From: Gallionellales bacterium CG03_land_8_20_14_0_80_55_15
Lineage (GTDB): Bacteria > Pseudomonadota > Gammaproteobacteria > Burkholderiales > Gallionellaceae
Length of the DNA stretch: 23,904 nt
Direction: 5' to 3'
Assembly: GCA_002780675.1 (NCBI GenBank)
Contig: PEUR01000216.1
Coordinates: forward strand, 1 to 23,904
In this document: positions 11,174-19,286 of the stretch, piece by piece
How positions within the stretch are numbered: position 1 is the first letter of the stretch
How the letters are laid out: each line of letters begins with the position of its first letter
Made by a program: the position numbers and the translations under genes
The notes under the pieces: model-generated
Told to the model about the DNA's origin: nothing
The model's input: the letters and a program-made list of their open reading frames with translations, nothing else
The model's database searches: none

Positions 11174-12709
11174 TCAAACCTGCGGGTGTGCGCGTTCCAG
11201 ATTCGCCTGCAACTTGTTCAACGCGTCCAGGTAAGCATGAGCCGAGGCCACCACGATGTCGGTATCTGCCCCCTGTCCGTTGACAATGCGTCCGCCGTGA
11301 GCCAGGCGTACCGTCACTTCACCCTGCGCATCCGTCCCGCTGGTGATGTTGTTCACCGAATACAGTTGCAATTCAGTTCCGCTATGCACAATTTTTTCGA
11401 TGGCTTTAAACGTCGCATCTACCGGACCACCGCCCTGCGACTCTGCCTCATGTTGCTCGCCGCCCAGGCTTAAGACAACCTTTGCCACCGGCAACACCCC
11501 GGTTTCGCAATGCGCGCGCATGGACACCAACTGAAAGTGATCGCTCACGTTTGTCCCGACTTCCTCATTAACCAGCGACTGCAAATCCTCGTCAAAAATT
11601 TCGTGCTTGCGATCGGCCAAGTCCTTGAAACGTTTGAACACCCCGTTAAATTCCTCGTCAGAGGCAAAGGTAATGTTCAGTTCCGCCATACGCTGACGCA
11701 AGGCATTGCGCCCGGAATGCTTGCCCAACACCATCTTGTTGGCCGACCAGCCCACGTCTTCGGCACGCATAATCTCGTAGGTTTCACGATTCTTGATGAC
11801 CCCGTCCTGATGAATACCCGCCTCGTGTGCAAACGCGTTCGCCCCGACGATGGCCTTGTTCAACTGCACTGGGAAACCGGTAATACTTGCCACCAACCGG
11901 CTGGCAGGCACGATCTGCGTGGTATCAATGCGCGTATCGCAAGTAAACACATCCTGACGCGTACGCACCGCCATCACCACCTCTTCGAGCGCCGCATTAC
12001 CCGCACGCTCCCCCAGGCCGTTGATGGTGCACTCGACCTGGCGCGCGCCATTGAGCACCGCTGACAAAGAATTCGCCACCGCCAATCCCAAATCATTATG
12101 ACAATGCACGGAGAAGATCGCCTGGTCGGCATTCGGGATGCGCTCGCGCAATTGCAGGATCAAGCCACCGAATTGATGCGGCAAGCTATAGCCTACCGTG
12201 TCGGGGATATTCAACGTTTTGGCACCCGCCTTGATAACCGCTTCCAACACACGGCACAAGAAATCAGGATCGGAGCGCCCCGCATCTTCCGGTGAAAACT
12301 CCACATCATCGGTGTATTGGCGTGCCCAGGTCACCGCCTTGACCGCCTGCTCGACGACCTGATCCGGTGTCATGCACAGCTTCTTTTCCATATGGATGGG
12401 AGAAGTCGCAATAAAGGTATGAATACGCCCTCTTTTTGCGCCTTTTAACGCTTCGCCGGCACGACGAATATCATTTTCCATGGCACGCGCCAAACCACAT
12501 ACGGTGCTTTCCACGACACAATCTGCCACCGCTTTGACGGCATCGAAATCCCCGTTGCTGGCGGCGGGGAAGCCCGCTTCGATGACATCCACCCGCATCC
12601 GTTCCAACTGTTTGGCGATGCGGACTTTTTCGTCCTTGGTCATGGACGCGCCTGGGCTTTGCTCGCCATCGCGCAAGGTGGTATCAAAAATAATCAATTT
12701 GTCTGACAT
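11174..12709 (-). CDS. leuA: 2-isopropylmalate synthase
   Basis: LeuA condenses acetyl-CoA with 2-oxoisovalerate, the first committed step of leucine synthesis. The 511-residue protein has the DRE-TIM barrel with [16 protein letters not shown] at residues 6-21, [14 protein letters not shown], the [15 protein letters not shown] segment carrying the metal-binding HxH, and [28 protein letters not shown] and [10 protein letters not shown] follow. The C-terminal regulatory domain (about residue 395 onward, [20 protein letters not shown] and later repeats) implies leucine feedback inhibition. ATG at 12707-12709 is preceded by AGGAG six bases upstream. A leucine-rich leader peptide and hairpins precede it. 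About 200 nt of non-coding DNA without a clear terminator separate its stop from the pentapeptide gene; that gap includes a CCCCTTTCCTCATCCC tract. Confidence 0.98.
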   Translation of the reverse strand: MSDKLIIFDTTLRDGEQSPGASMTKDEKVRIAKQLERMRVDVIEAGFPAASNGDFDAVKAVADCVVESTVCGLARAMENDIRRAGEALKGAKRGRIHTFIATSPIHMEKKLCMTPDQVVEQAVKAVTWARQYTDDVEFSPEDAGRSDPDFLCRVLEAVIKAGAKTLNIPDTVGYSLPHQFGGLILQLRERIPNADQAIFSVHCHNDLGLAVANSLSAVLNGARQVECTINGLGERAGNAALEEVVMAVRTRQDVFTCDTRIDTTQIVPASRLVASITGFPVQLNKAIVGANAFAHEAGIHQDGVIKNRETYEIMRAEDVGWSANKMVLGKHSGRNALRQRMAELNITFASDEEFNGVFKRFKDLADRKHEIFDEDLQSLVNEEVGTNVSDHFQLVSMRAHCETGVLPVAKVVLSLGGEQHEAESQGGGPVDATFKAIEKIVHSGTELQLYSVNNITSGTDAQGEVTVRLAHGGRIVNGQGADTDIVVASAHAYLDALNKLQANLERAHPQV

Positions 12710-12715
12710 GTTGAA

Positions 12716-12760
12716 CTCCTGAAAACAGGTTAAACCTGCGCAACCCTTAAAGGTTGTCGC
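12716..12760 (-). promoter_or_regulatory. leuA attenuator-like hairpins and Shine-Dalgarno
   Basis: On the minus strand, arm 1 CAACC pairs with arm 2 GGTTG (within 12739-12760), and arm 3 CAGGT pairs with arm 4 ACCTG (12726-12738) followed by TTTTC. Arm 2 (GGGTT) can instead pair with arm 4 (AACCT), and arm 4 can pair with the CAGG of the leuA ribosome site. These mutually exclusive pairings lie directly downstream of the leucine-rich leader. The terminator stem is short and its U-tract is four bases, so control of translation is as likely as transcription attenuation. Confidence 0.55.
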
Positions 12761-12790
12761 ACTGGATACATCAATAATTTGAGAAAGGGA

Positions 12791-12871
12791 TTAGCGCGCG
12801 CCGCGCAGCAACAGCGCAGCCAGCAGACTGAAGGTAGAGTGAAGCAGGGAAATTTGGCGTGAAAAATGCAT
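12791..12871 (-). CDS. leuL: Leucine-rich leader peptide of leuA
   Basis: A 26-codon reading frame begins at ATG 12869-12871 and ends at TAA 12791-12793. It encodes MHFSRQISLLHSTFSLLAAL ending in LLRGAR, with seven leucines, including CTG CTG and CTG TTG CTG runs close to the stop. It lies 81 nt upstream of leuA, just after a promoter-like pair, and is followed by alternative hairpins. This is the classic layout of a leucine operon attenuator, in which slow translation at scarce leucyl-tRNA changes RNA folding. No ribosome site precedes the ATG, because the predicted transcript start coincides with it. The call is by composition and position only, since the peptide itself would have no other function. 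Confidence 0.75.
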   Translation of the reverse strand: MHFSRQISLLHSTFSLLAALLLRGAR

Positions 12872-12877
12872 GGCGCA

Positions 12878-12906
12878 AATATAACCAGTTTTAGCTACTC
12901 ACGCAA
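12878..12906 (-). promoter_or_regulatory. Promoter of the leuA leader
   Basis: On the minus strand TTGCGT (12901-12906) and TATATT (12878-12883, five of six -10 matches) are separated by 17 nt. The predicted start, about seven bases past the -10, falls on or next to the leader peptide ATG at 12871. The promoter lies between pssA and leuA, so leuA can be transcribed separately from the ilv-psd-pssA genes. Confidence 0.6.
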
Positions 12907-12945
12907 TGGGGTTGCGCACCCTGCTCACCATTCCAGCTTGAGTTA

Positions 12946-13689
12946 TCAAGATGATTGCTTACCACGCAACTGCACCAGCCACATCACATAGCCCGACAAG
13001 CCGTAGCACAGGAACAAGCCGAACAGCACGCCCGGCGGATAACTGAAAATCAACAGAAAAAACAAGGCGATGAGAAATATCACCAGAAAGGGTACGCTCT
13101 TGCGCATATTGATCGTTTTAAAACTGTAGAAGGGAACATTGCTGACCATGCTTAAACCAGCAAACAGCGTCAAAATTACCGCGTACCAGCGCACCGATTC
13201 CCCGCTATAGCCATAATCAAGCATCACCCAAACGAAACCGGCCACCAAGGCAGCGGCAGCCGGACTGGGCAAGCCCTGAAAATAGTTTTTATCAACCACA
13301 TCAATATTGGTGTTGAACCGCGCCAGACGCAGCGCCGTAGCAACGCAGTAAATAAAGGCGGCGAACCAGCCCCATTTACCCATGCCGCGCAGCGCCCATT
13401 CATACATCACCAGAGACGGTGCGACACCGAAGGAAACCATATCGGACAAACTGTCGTATTCCGCACCGAATTCGCTCTGCGTATGCGTCATGCGGGCGAC
13501 GCGACCGTCCAGACCGTCCAGCACCATGGCCACAAAAATTGCCACTGCGGCAGGTTCAAATTTGCCGTTCATCGCCTGTACGATGGCATAGAAACCGGCG
13601 AACAATGCGCCGGTAGTAAATAAATTGGGTAACAGATAAATGCCGCGACGGCGCAGATTCATCGGTTTACGGGGGTTGTAATTTTCCAT
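12946..13689 (-). CDS. pssA: CDP-diacylglycerol-serine O-phosphatidyltransferase
   Basis: PssA makes phosphatidylserine from CDP-diacylglycerol and serine, the precursor of phosphatidylethanolamine. The 247-residue protein is of the integral-membrane CDP-alcohol phosphatidyltransferase type. The catalytic motif DGLDGRVAR-x8-GAEYDSLSD carries all four conserved aspartates in the pattern D-x2-DG-x2-AR-x8-G-x3-D-x3-D. Hydrophobic segments precede and follow it, including LLPNLFTTGALFAGFYAIV and FLVIFLIALFFLLIFSY. ATG at 13687-13689 lies nine bases past the psd stop, so the two consecutive steps of the pathway are co-encoded, as is usual in betaproteobacteria next to ilvC and leuA. Confidence 0.96.
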   Translation of the reverse strand: MENYNPRKPMNLRRRGIYLLPNLFTTGALFAGFYAIVQAMNGKFEPAAVAIFVAMVLDGLDGRVARMTHTQSEFGAEYDSLSDMVSFGVAPSLVMYEWALRGMGKWGWFAAFIYCVATALRLARFNTNIDVVDKNYFQGLPSPAAAALVAGFVWVMLDYGYSGESVRWYAVILTLFAGLSMVSNVPFYSFKTINMRKSVPFLVIFLIALFFLLIFSYPPGVLFGLFLCYGLSGYVMWLVQLRGKQSS

Positions 13690-13698
13690 AGGGTGAGA

Positions 13699-14352
13699 TT
13701 AACCGTTTTTCGCCAATACCGCCAGAATTGTAGTCGTTGCAGCCACTTTATCGCCGATGCTGACTTTAACAGTCGCATCCAGCGGCAGATAAACATCCAC
13801 GCGAGAACCAAAGCGGATAAAGCCATAACGCTGACCGCGTGCCAGCACGTCCCCATAATTGACATAGCACAAGATGCGTCGTGCGATCAAACCCGCTACT
13901 TGCACCACGGTAATATCAGCACCATCAGCCGTTCTCAGCCACACGGCATTGCGTTCATTTTCCGTGGAAGCCTTGTCCAAGTCAGAATTGATAAACTTGC
14001 CGGGAAAATACCAGACCCTCTCGACCGTGCCATCTACCGGACTACGGTTGGAATGCACATTGAACACGTTCATGAAAACGCTGATTTTTATCGCCTCACG
14101 TCGCGCATAAGGATCGGTGATGCGTTCGACCATCACGATGCGACCATCAGCCGGTGACAGCACCGCACCAACATCCTGAGGAATAATACGCGCAGGGTCG
14201 CGAAAGAATTGCAGCACGAATAATGCGACTATCCACGCCAGGAATACCCAAAAACCATCCATGGCAAATGAGACTACCAGCGCAATAACGATCACGCCAG
14301 CCAGAAAAGGCCAGCCTTCACGCGCGATAATAGGATGGGGATAAGCGTTCAT
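13699..14352 (-). CDS. psd: Phosphatidylserine decarboxylase proenzyme
   Basis: Psd decarboxylates phosphatidylserine to phosphatidylethanolamine at the inner membrane. The 217-residue product is the short form of the family. It has an N-terminal hydrophobic region ([16 protein letters not shown], then [17 protein letters not shown]), the FRDPAR and LSPADGRI segments, and [19 protein letters not shown] with the conserved histidine. The self-cleavage site lies in [11 protein letters not shown]: cleavage between Gly182 and Ser183 would create the pyruvoyl cofactor and a small alpha chain of about 35 residues. ATG at 14350-14352 lies 75 bases after the ilvC stop, a gap filled by a degenerate inverted repeat. 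Confidence 0.96.
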   Translation of the reverse strand: MNAYPHPIIAREGWPFLAGVIVIALVVSFAMDGFWVFLAWIVALFVLQFFRDPARIIPQDVGAVLSPADGRIVMVERITDPYARREAIKISVFMNVFNVHSNRSPVDGTVERVWYFPGKFINSDLDKASTENERNAVWLRTADGADITVVQVAGLIARRILCYVNYGDVLARGQRYGFIRFGSRVDVYLPLDATVKVSIGDKVAATTTILAVLAKNG

Positions 14353-14369
14353 GGTGAGAAGTGAGTAAC

Positions 14370-14419
14370 AAGTGGTGAGTAAGCGCGTGAAACTTCTACC
14401 ACGGCCTACTCCCCCACTT
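14370..14419. repeat. Degenerate inverted repeat between ilvC and psd
   Basis: AAGTGGTGAGTA at 14370-14381 is nearly complementary to 14407-14419 (one indel, one substitution) across a 25-nt loop. The surrounding 75-nt gap is made of GTGAGTAA/AAGTGGT-like words, and the heptamer AAGTGGT is the unit repeated five times at 23866-23900. It would form a hairpin in the psd 5' leader. There is no T-run. Confidence 0.5.
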
Positions 14420-14427
14420 ACTGCCGA

Positions 14428-15575
<1,148 letters not shown>

Positions 15576-15589
15576 GCTTTGAGTTGCCT

Positions 15590-16078
15590 TTATTTCAAAA
15601 TTCGATTGCCGCGCCCGACTCCCGATGCACCGGTACGCACTGTTTCCAGTATTAAATCATGGCCTATCGCCTCGATAAACCCGTCCAACTTGCCACGCGC
15701 ACCCGTCAGTTCGATGGTGTAGGTATGATCCGAGACATCGAGAATACGACCACGAAAAATATCCGTCAGGCGTTTCAGTTCATCCCGGCCATTACCCTCC
15801 GCTCGTACTTTAACCAGCATCAACTCGCGCTCGATATGCTCACCTTCGCTCAAGTCCATTACTGCAATGACATCTATCAGCTTATTGAGTTGCTTGGTGA
15901 TTTGTTCGATGACCGCATCTGAACCGTGCGTCACGATAGTCATGCGTGACTGGGTCAAATCTTCAGTCGGCGCAACAGTTAACGATTCGATATTGTAACC
16001 GCGCGCCGAGAACAATCCAGCCACTCTCGACAACGCACCCGCTTCGTTGACCATCAACAGGGAAATAATGTGGCGCAT
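15590..16078 (-). CDS. ilvN: Acetolactate synthase small (regulatory) subunit
   Basis: This is the regulatory subunit of acetohydroxyacid synthase. It activates the catalytic subunit and confers valine feedback inhibition. The 162-residue length matches the IlvH/IlvN long form. An N-terminal ACT domain begins RHIISLLMVNEAGALSRVAG and continues LFSARGYNIESLTVAPTED. A second ACT-like region starts near residue 75 (ERELMLVKVRAEG) and contains GRILDVSDHTYTIELTG. ATG at 16076-16078 overlaps the ilvB TAA by one base (TAATG), which points to translational coupling and a fixed subunit ratio. Confidence 0.97.
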   Translation of the reverse strand: MRHIISLLMVNEAGALSRVAGLFSARGYNIESLTVAPTEDLTQSRMTIVTHGSDAVIEQITKQLNKLIDVIAVMDLSEGEHIERELMLVKVRAEGNGRDELKRLTDIFRGRILDVSDHTYTIELTGARGKLDGFIEAIGHDLILETVRTGASGVGRGNRILK

Positions 16079-17787
16079 TATAGATCCTCCGCCAAAACGA
16101 CTTCAGACAAACCCTTGCCCCCCGGCACCATGGGGAACACGTTTTCGGTCGAATCCGTGCGGAAATCCATGAACACCAAGTCATCCTTGCGCGCAAAAGC
16201 CTCCCTCATCGCGGGTTCAACATCGGCAGGATTATCAATACGCATACCGACATGCCCGTAAGCCTCGGCCAGTTTCACGAAATCCGGCAAGGCATCCATA
16301 TAGGATTCAGAATAACGGTTGCCATGGAAGAACTGCTGCCATTGGCGAACCATACCCAGATAACGATTGTTCAAGGACAACACTTTGATGGGCAAGTGAT
16401 ATTGCTTGCAAGTAGACAATTCCTGAATGTTCATCTGGATACTGCCTTCTCCGGTCACGCAAGCTACGGTCTCGCCCGGATGCTTGAGCTGCACGCCCAT
16501 CGCCGCCGGCAAGCCAAAGCCCATTGTCCCCAGACCACCCGAATTGATCCAGCGACGCGGATGATTGAACTGGTAATACTGCGCAGCCCACATCTGGTGT
16601 TGCCCCACGTCAGAGGTGATAAACGCATCGCCAAAAGTCAACTTGTGCAGCGTCTCGATGACGAATTGCGGCTTGATAACTTCGCTGGAATTCTTGTAGC
16701 GCGCTCCGCCCCCCTTCACACGCCATTCATCAATCTGCTTCCACCATGCGGAAAGTTCCGTTGCATCAGGCTTCTGACGGCTCTTGCGCAACACATCCAG
16801 CAACTCATCGAGTACCAGCTTCACATCGCCGACAATCGGCACATCCACCTTGACACGTTTGGCGATAGAGGAAGGATCAATATCAATATGAATGATTTTG
16901 CGCGGCACTTGAGCGAAATGTTCGACATTACCAATGACGCGATCATCGAAACGCGCACCGATTGCCACCAGCACATCGCAATATTGCATACCCATATTGG
17001 CTTCATATGTGCCGTGCATACCCAGCATACCAACATATTGCGTGTCATTGGCCGGATAGCCGCCCAGCCCCATGAGGGTATTGGTGCAAGGCACTCCCAA
17101 CAAGCGAACCAAATCGGTCAATTGTGCGGAGGCATCCGACAACACCACGCCACCACCCGCATAAATCATCGGGCGACGCGCTTCCAACAATAGCTGTGCA
17201 GCGAGCCTGATTTGCGCGCTATCCCCCTTGCCTACCGGGTTATAGGAACGAATTTTTACGCTTTCGGGATAAATAAATTCGGTCTTTTGACCGGAAATAT
17301 CCTTGGGAATATCCACCAGCACGGGTCCCGGACGACCAGACTTGGCCAAATAAAAGGCCTTTTTGATCGTCGCAGCAATGTCTTTGACATCCTTGACCAG
17401 ATAATTATGCTTTACGCAGGGTCGCGTAATGCCGACTGCATCCACTTCCTGAAATGCATCTTCACCTATCGCAAACGTTGGCACCTGACCGCTGATAACC
17501 ACCAGCGGAATCGAATCCAGATAAGCCGTCGCAATACCCGTCACGGCATTCGTCAGTCCAGGCCCTGACGTGACCAGAGCCACGCCGACTTTGTCGGAAG
17601 AACGCGCATAACCGTCAGCCGCGTGTACGGCAGCCTGTTCATGGCGCACCAGCACATGTTTGACCTTATCTTGTTGAAACAGCGCATCGTATATGTGCAG
17701 CACCGCCCCACCCGGATAGCCGAATACATATTCAACCCCTTCTTCCTGCAAACAACGGATGGTAATTTCCGCGCCAGTCAATTCCAT
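16078..17787 (-). CDS. ilvB: Acetolactate synthase large (catalytic) subunit
   Basis: This ThDP- and FAD-dependent enzyme makes 2-acetolactate or 2-aceto-2-hydroxybutyrate, the first shared step of valine, leucine and isoleucine synthesis. The 569-residue protein has VFGYPGGAVLHIYDAL, then VRHEQAAVHAADGYAR with the catalytic Glu50, and VALVTSGPGLTNAVTGIATA. The ThDP-binding motif near residue 445 reads GEGSIQMN...LNN, with Glu where most enzymes have Asp (GDG). From memory this variant is common in betaproteobacterial IlvB. ATG at 17785-17787 follows a promoter-like pair 38-66 bases upstream. It leads the ilvB-ilvN-ilvC-psd-pssA series. E. coli IlvI would be the closest naming alternative. 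Confidence 0.97.
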   Translation of the reverse strand: MELTGAEITIRCLQEEGVEYVFGYPGGAVLHIYDALFQQDKVKHVLVRHEQAAVHAADGYARSSDKVGVALVTSGPGLTNAVTGIATAYLDSIPLVVISGQVPTFAIGEDAFQEVDAVGITRPCVKHNYLVKDVKDIAATIKKAFYLAKSGRPGPVLVDIPKDISGQKTEFIYPESVKIRSYNPVGKGDSAQIRLAAQLLLEARRPMIYAGGGVVLSDASAQLTDLVRLLGVPCTNTLMGLGGYPANDTQYVGMLGMHGTYEANMGMQYCDVLVAIGARFDDRVIGNVEHFAQVPRKIIHIDIDPSSIAKRVKVDVPIVGDVKLVLDELLDVLRKSRQKPDATELSAWWKQIDEWRVKGGGARYKNSSEVIKPQFVIETLHKLTFGDAFITSDVGQHQMWAAQYYQFNHPRRWINSGGLGTMGFGLPAAMGVQLKHPGETVACVTGEGSIQMNIQELSTCKQYHLPIKVLSLNNRYLGMVRQWQQFFHGNRYSESYMDALPDFVKLAEAYGHVGMRIDNPADVEPAMREAFARKDDLVFMDFRTDSTENVFPMVPGGKGLSEVVLAEDL

Positions 17788-17824
17788 GACATTACCTTAT
17801 GATTAAACCAAAAAAGAACTGCGT

Positions 17825-17853
17825 AAGATAAAGGCAAGTGGCATTTTGGTCAA
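17825..17853 (-). promoter_or_regulatory. Promoter of ilvBNC
   Basis: On the minus strand TTGACC (17848-17853, five of six) and TATCTT (17825-17830, four of six) are spaced by exactly 17 nt. The predicted start is about 30 nt upstream of the ilvB ATG. No leader peptide with Ile/Val/Leu runs fits in that short leader, so leader-peptide attenuation is not supported for ilvB. Confidence 0.6.
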
Positions 17854-17861
17854 CCACTTGC
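17834..17861. promoter_or_regulatory. Dyad over the ilvB -35 box, possible operator
   Basis: GCAAGTGG (17834-17841) and CCACTTGC (17854-17861) are perfect 8-bp inverted repeats separated by 12 bases that contain the ilvB -35 box. The geometry fits a dimeric regulator covering the promoter. It also lies about 20 bases from the divergent sigma-gene promoter. No known operator consensus was recognised. Confidence 0.45.
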
Positions 17862-17880
17862 AGCAGAGGGGAGGACAATC

Positions 17881-17910
17881 TTGGCAAAATTCATCACAAT
17901 TTGCTACTAT
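17881..17910 (+). promoter_or_regulatory. Promoter of the sigma factor-DUF3619-DUF3106 operon
   Basis: TTGGCA (17881-17886, five of six -35 matches) and TACTAT (17905-17910, four of six) are spaced by 18 nt. The predicted start at about 17917 lies just upstream of the AAGGAG ribosome site. This means the in-frame TTG at 17901 is inside the -10 region and unlikely to be a start codon. Confidence 0.5.
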
Positions 17911-17921
17911 TCGCCGCTCGC

Positions 17922-17927
17922 AAGGAG
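17922..17927 (+). promoter_or_regulatory. Strong ribosome binding site in front of a CTG
   Basis: AAGGAG is separated by six bases (CAAAAA) from CTG at 17934-17936. No ATG, GTG or TTG lies in frame at a usable distance downstream, so this site marks CTG as the start of the sigma factor. Confidence 0.65.
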
Positions 17928-17933
17928 CAAAAA

Positions 17934-18503
17934 CTGGCTACTCAAGCTGAATTAAGCCTTTTCCTCACCCACGTTGAACGTCGCGCCTACAAGCAGGCAA
18001 CATTCGCTGTGCATGACGGCCACACTGCGCTGGACATCGTTCAGGACGCAATGATCAAGCTGGCGGAAAAATATGGCGACAAACCCGCAGAAGAATTACC
18101 GCTGTTGTTTCAGCGCATTCTGCAAAACACCGTTCGTGATCATTTCCGTCGCCAGAAAGTCCGCTCCAGTTGGATCACGCTGTTTTCTGCCTTTCAGCCC
18201 AAACACGAGGAAGAAGAGTTTGACCCACTGGATGTTCTCGAGGATAACGACAATCAAAGCACCCCCGCCGCGCCGGATGCCGATGCACAACAACAGCAAA
18301 CACTGCACATAATCGAAAGTGCGTTAAGTAAATTGCCAGCGCGTCAACGAGAAGCCTTTCTGTTGCGTTACTGGGAAGGCATGGATACAGCCGAGACGGC
18401 AAAGGTAATGGGCTGCACCGAAGGGAGCGTCAAAACTCACTGTTCACGAGCAAACCACGCACTGGCTTTAACCCTCAAGGCAAAGGGAATAGATCTCACA
18501 TGA
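17934..18503 (+). CDS. ECF-type RNA polymerase sigma factor, CTG start
   Basis: This 189-residue sigma-70-family protein has ECF architecture. Region 2 spans THVERRAYKQATFAVHDGHT, ALDIVQDAMIKLAEKYGDKP and LLFQRILQNTVRDHFRRQKV. A Gln/Asp/Ala-rich linker follows. Region 4 is LSKLPARQREAFLLRYWEGM plus DTAETAKVMGCTEGSVKTHC, with the helix-turn-helix. Family members I recall begin MAT(Q/E)xELSxFLxxVERRA, which aligns exactly with CTG-GCT-ACT-CAA here. With AAGGAG six bases upstream, CTG is the best start; the next in-frame ATG would delete half of region 2. It is divergent from ilvB and overlaps the DUF3619 gene (ATGA). That partner may be its membrane anti-sigma factor, which is inference. Confidence 0.88.
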   Translation: MATQAELSLFLTHVERRAYKQATFAVHDGHTALDIVQDAMIKLAEKYGDKPAEELPLLFQRILQNTVRDHFRRQKVRSSWITLFSAFQPKHEEEEFDPLDVLEDNDNQSTPAAPDADAQQQQTLHIIESALSKLPARQREAFLLRYWEGMDTAETAKVMGCTEGSVKTHCSRANHALALTLKAKGIDLT

Positions 18504-18847
18504 AAAACGATACGCAACACCTCAATCATCAAAAAATCAAAGCATTGCTTAACCGCAGCACCGAACAACTTGACGGCGACACCCTGTATTCTCTGCGTCA
18601 AGCCAGAACCGCTGCGCTGCACCAGCAACGCATCCTTACCCCGGCTTTTACCCTGAGCGCCATCGGTCACCGCGCCTACGCCGTACTGCCACACTCTACA
18701 GGACAATGGCTGGCTACCTGTTTGCTGCTCGCGGCTCTCGCCGTCAGCACAACCGCTTACTGGCAACACCAGCAAGCCCAGCAACGCAGTCATCTGGACA
18801 TTGCCATCCTGACCGATGACCTTCCCATCGAGGTTTTTATTGACTAA
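18500..18847 (+). CDS. DUF3619 family membrane protein, possible anti-sigma partner
   Basis: This 115-residue protein has one predicted membrane helix at about residues 70-88 (WLATCLLLAALAVSTTAYW). An N-terminal cytoplasmic part of about 65 residues includes QLDGDTLYSLRQARTAALHQ, and a short C-terminal tail ends LTDDLPIEVFID. The sequence resembles DUF3619, a family of unknown function found next to this sigma factor in betaproteobacteria. ATG at 18500 overlaps the sigma stop by four bases. The size, single helix and coupling to an ECF sigma factor are what one expects of an anti-sigma factor, but no ZAS zinc motif or other recognised anti-sigma domain is visible, so the role is inferred from context. 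Confidence 0.82.
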   Translation: MKNDTQHLNHQKIKALLNRSTEQLDGDTLYSLRQARTAALHQQRILTPAFTLSAIGHRAYAVLPHSTGQWLATCLLLAALAVSTTAYWQHQQAQQRSHLDIAILTDDLPIEVFID

Positions 18848-18852
18848 GCCGC

Positions 18853-19221
18853 ATGAAGACTTCAACCATCGCACTACTATTTCTTTGCGCCTTGAGCAGC
18901 ACCTTAGCCTTTGCCTCGCCCCAACCTTGGCATAAGCTGACTCCTGTCGAACAAGAAGCACTTGCGCCCGTACAGCCCCAATGGAACAACCTGCCCGAGA
19001 AACAGCAGCAGGAGTTGCTGCTTATGGCCGAGCACTACCCTAAATTCAGCCCTGCTGCAAAACAACGTTTTTTAAGCCGCATGACCACCTGGGTACAACT
19101 CACCCCCGCGCAACGTCAGGCTGCGCGCGACAAATTTCATGCCTTCAGCAAAGTCCCTCCTGAAAAACGCGAACAAGTCAAACAGATGGTCAGGGAAAAA
19201 CAGCAAACAAAAACGCCTTGA
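18853..19221 (+). CDS. DUF3106 family exported protein
   Basis: The 122-residue protein has a signal peptide (MKTSTIALLFLCALSSTLAFA, cleavage probably after AFA). It is followed by a helical, charged DUF3106 region with repeated short phrases of the type W-x-x-L-x-P-x-Q/E: PWHKLTPVEQEALAPVQPQW, NNLPEKQQQELLLMAEHYPK and TWVQLTPAQRQAARDKFHAF. The spaced W/L/P and Q/R-rich helices recall Spy/CpxP-like periplasmic stress proteins, which is a resemblance rather than an assignment. It lies five bases after the DUF3619 gene and completes a sigma-membrane protein-exported protein operon, so it might be a target or sensor of that pathway. Confidence 0.85.
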   Translation: MKTSTIALLFLCALSSTLAFASPQPWHKLTPVEQEALAPVQPQWNNLPEKQQQELLLMAEHYPKFSPAAKQRFLSRMTTWVQLTPAQRQAARDKFHAFSKVPPEKREQVKQMVREKQQTKTP

Positions 19222-19224
19222 ATC

Positions 19225-19286
19225 AACGCTGAACTTCACCTCTCCAGACACCCGTTGCCCCACGCTTTACAGGATTCAGCGTTTTT
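19225..19286 (+). terminator. Possible long-loop terminator after the DUF3106 gene
   Basis: AACGCTGAA (19225-19233) and TTCAGCGTT (19275-19283) form a perfect 9-bp stem, and the right arm runs into TTTTT (19282-19286). The 41-nt loop is long for an intrinsic terminator, and the right arm overlaps the last codons of convergent lptG. It is the only candidate end signal for the plus-strand operon. Confidence 0.4.
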
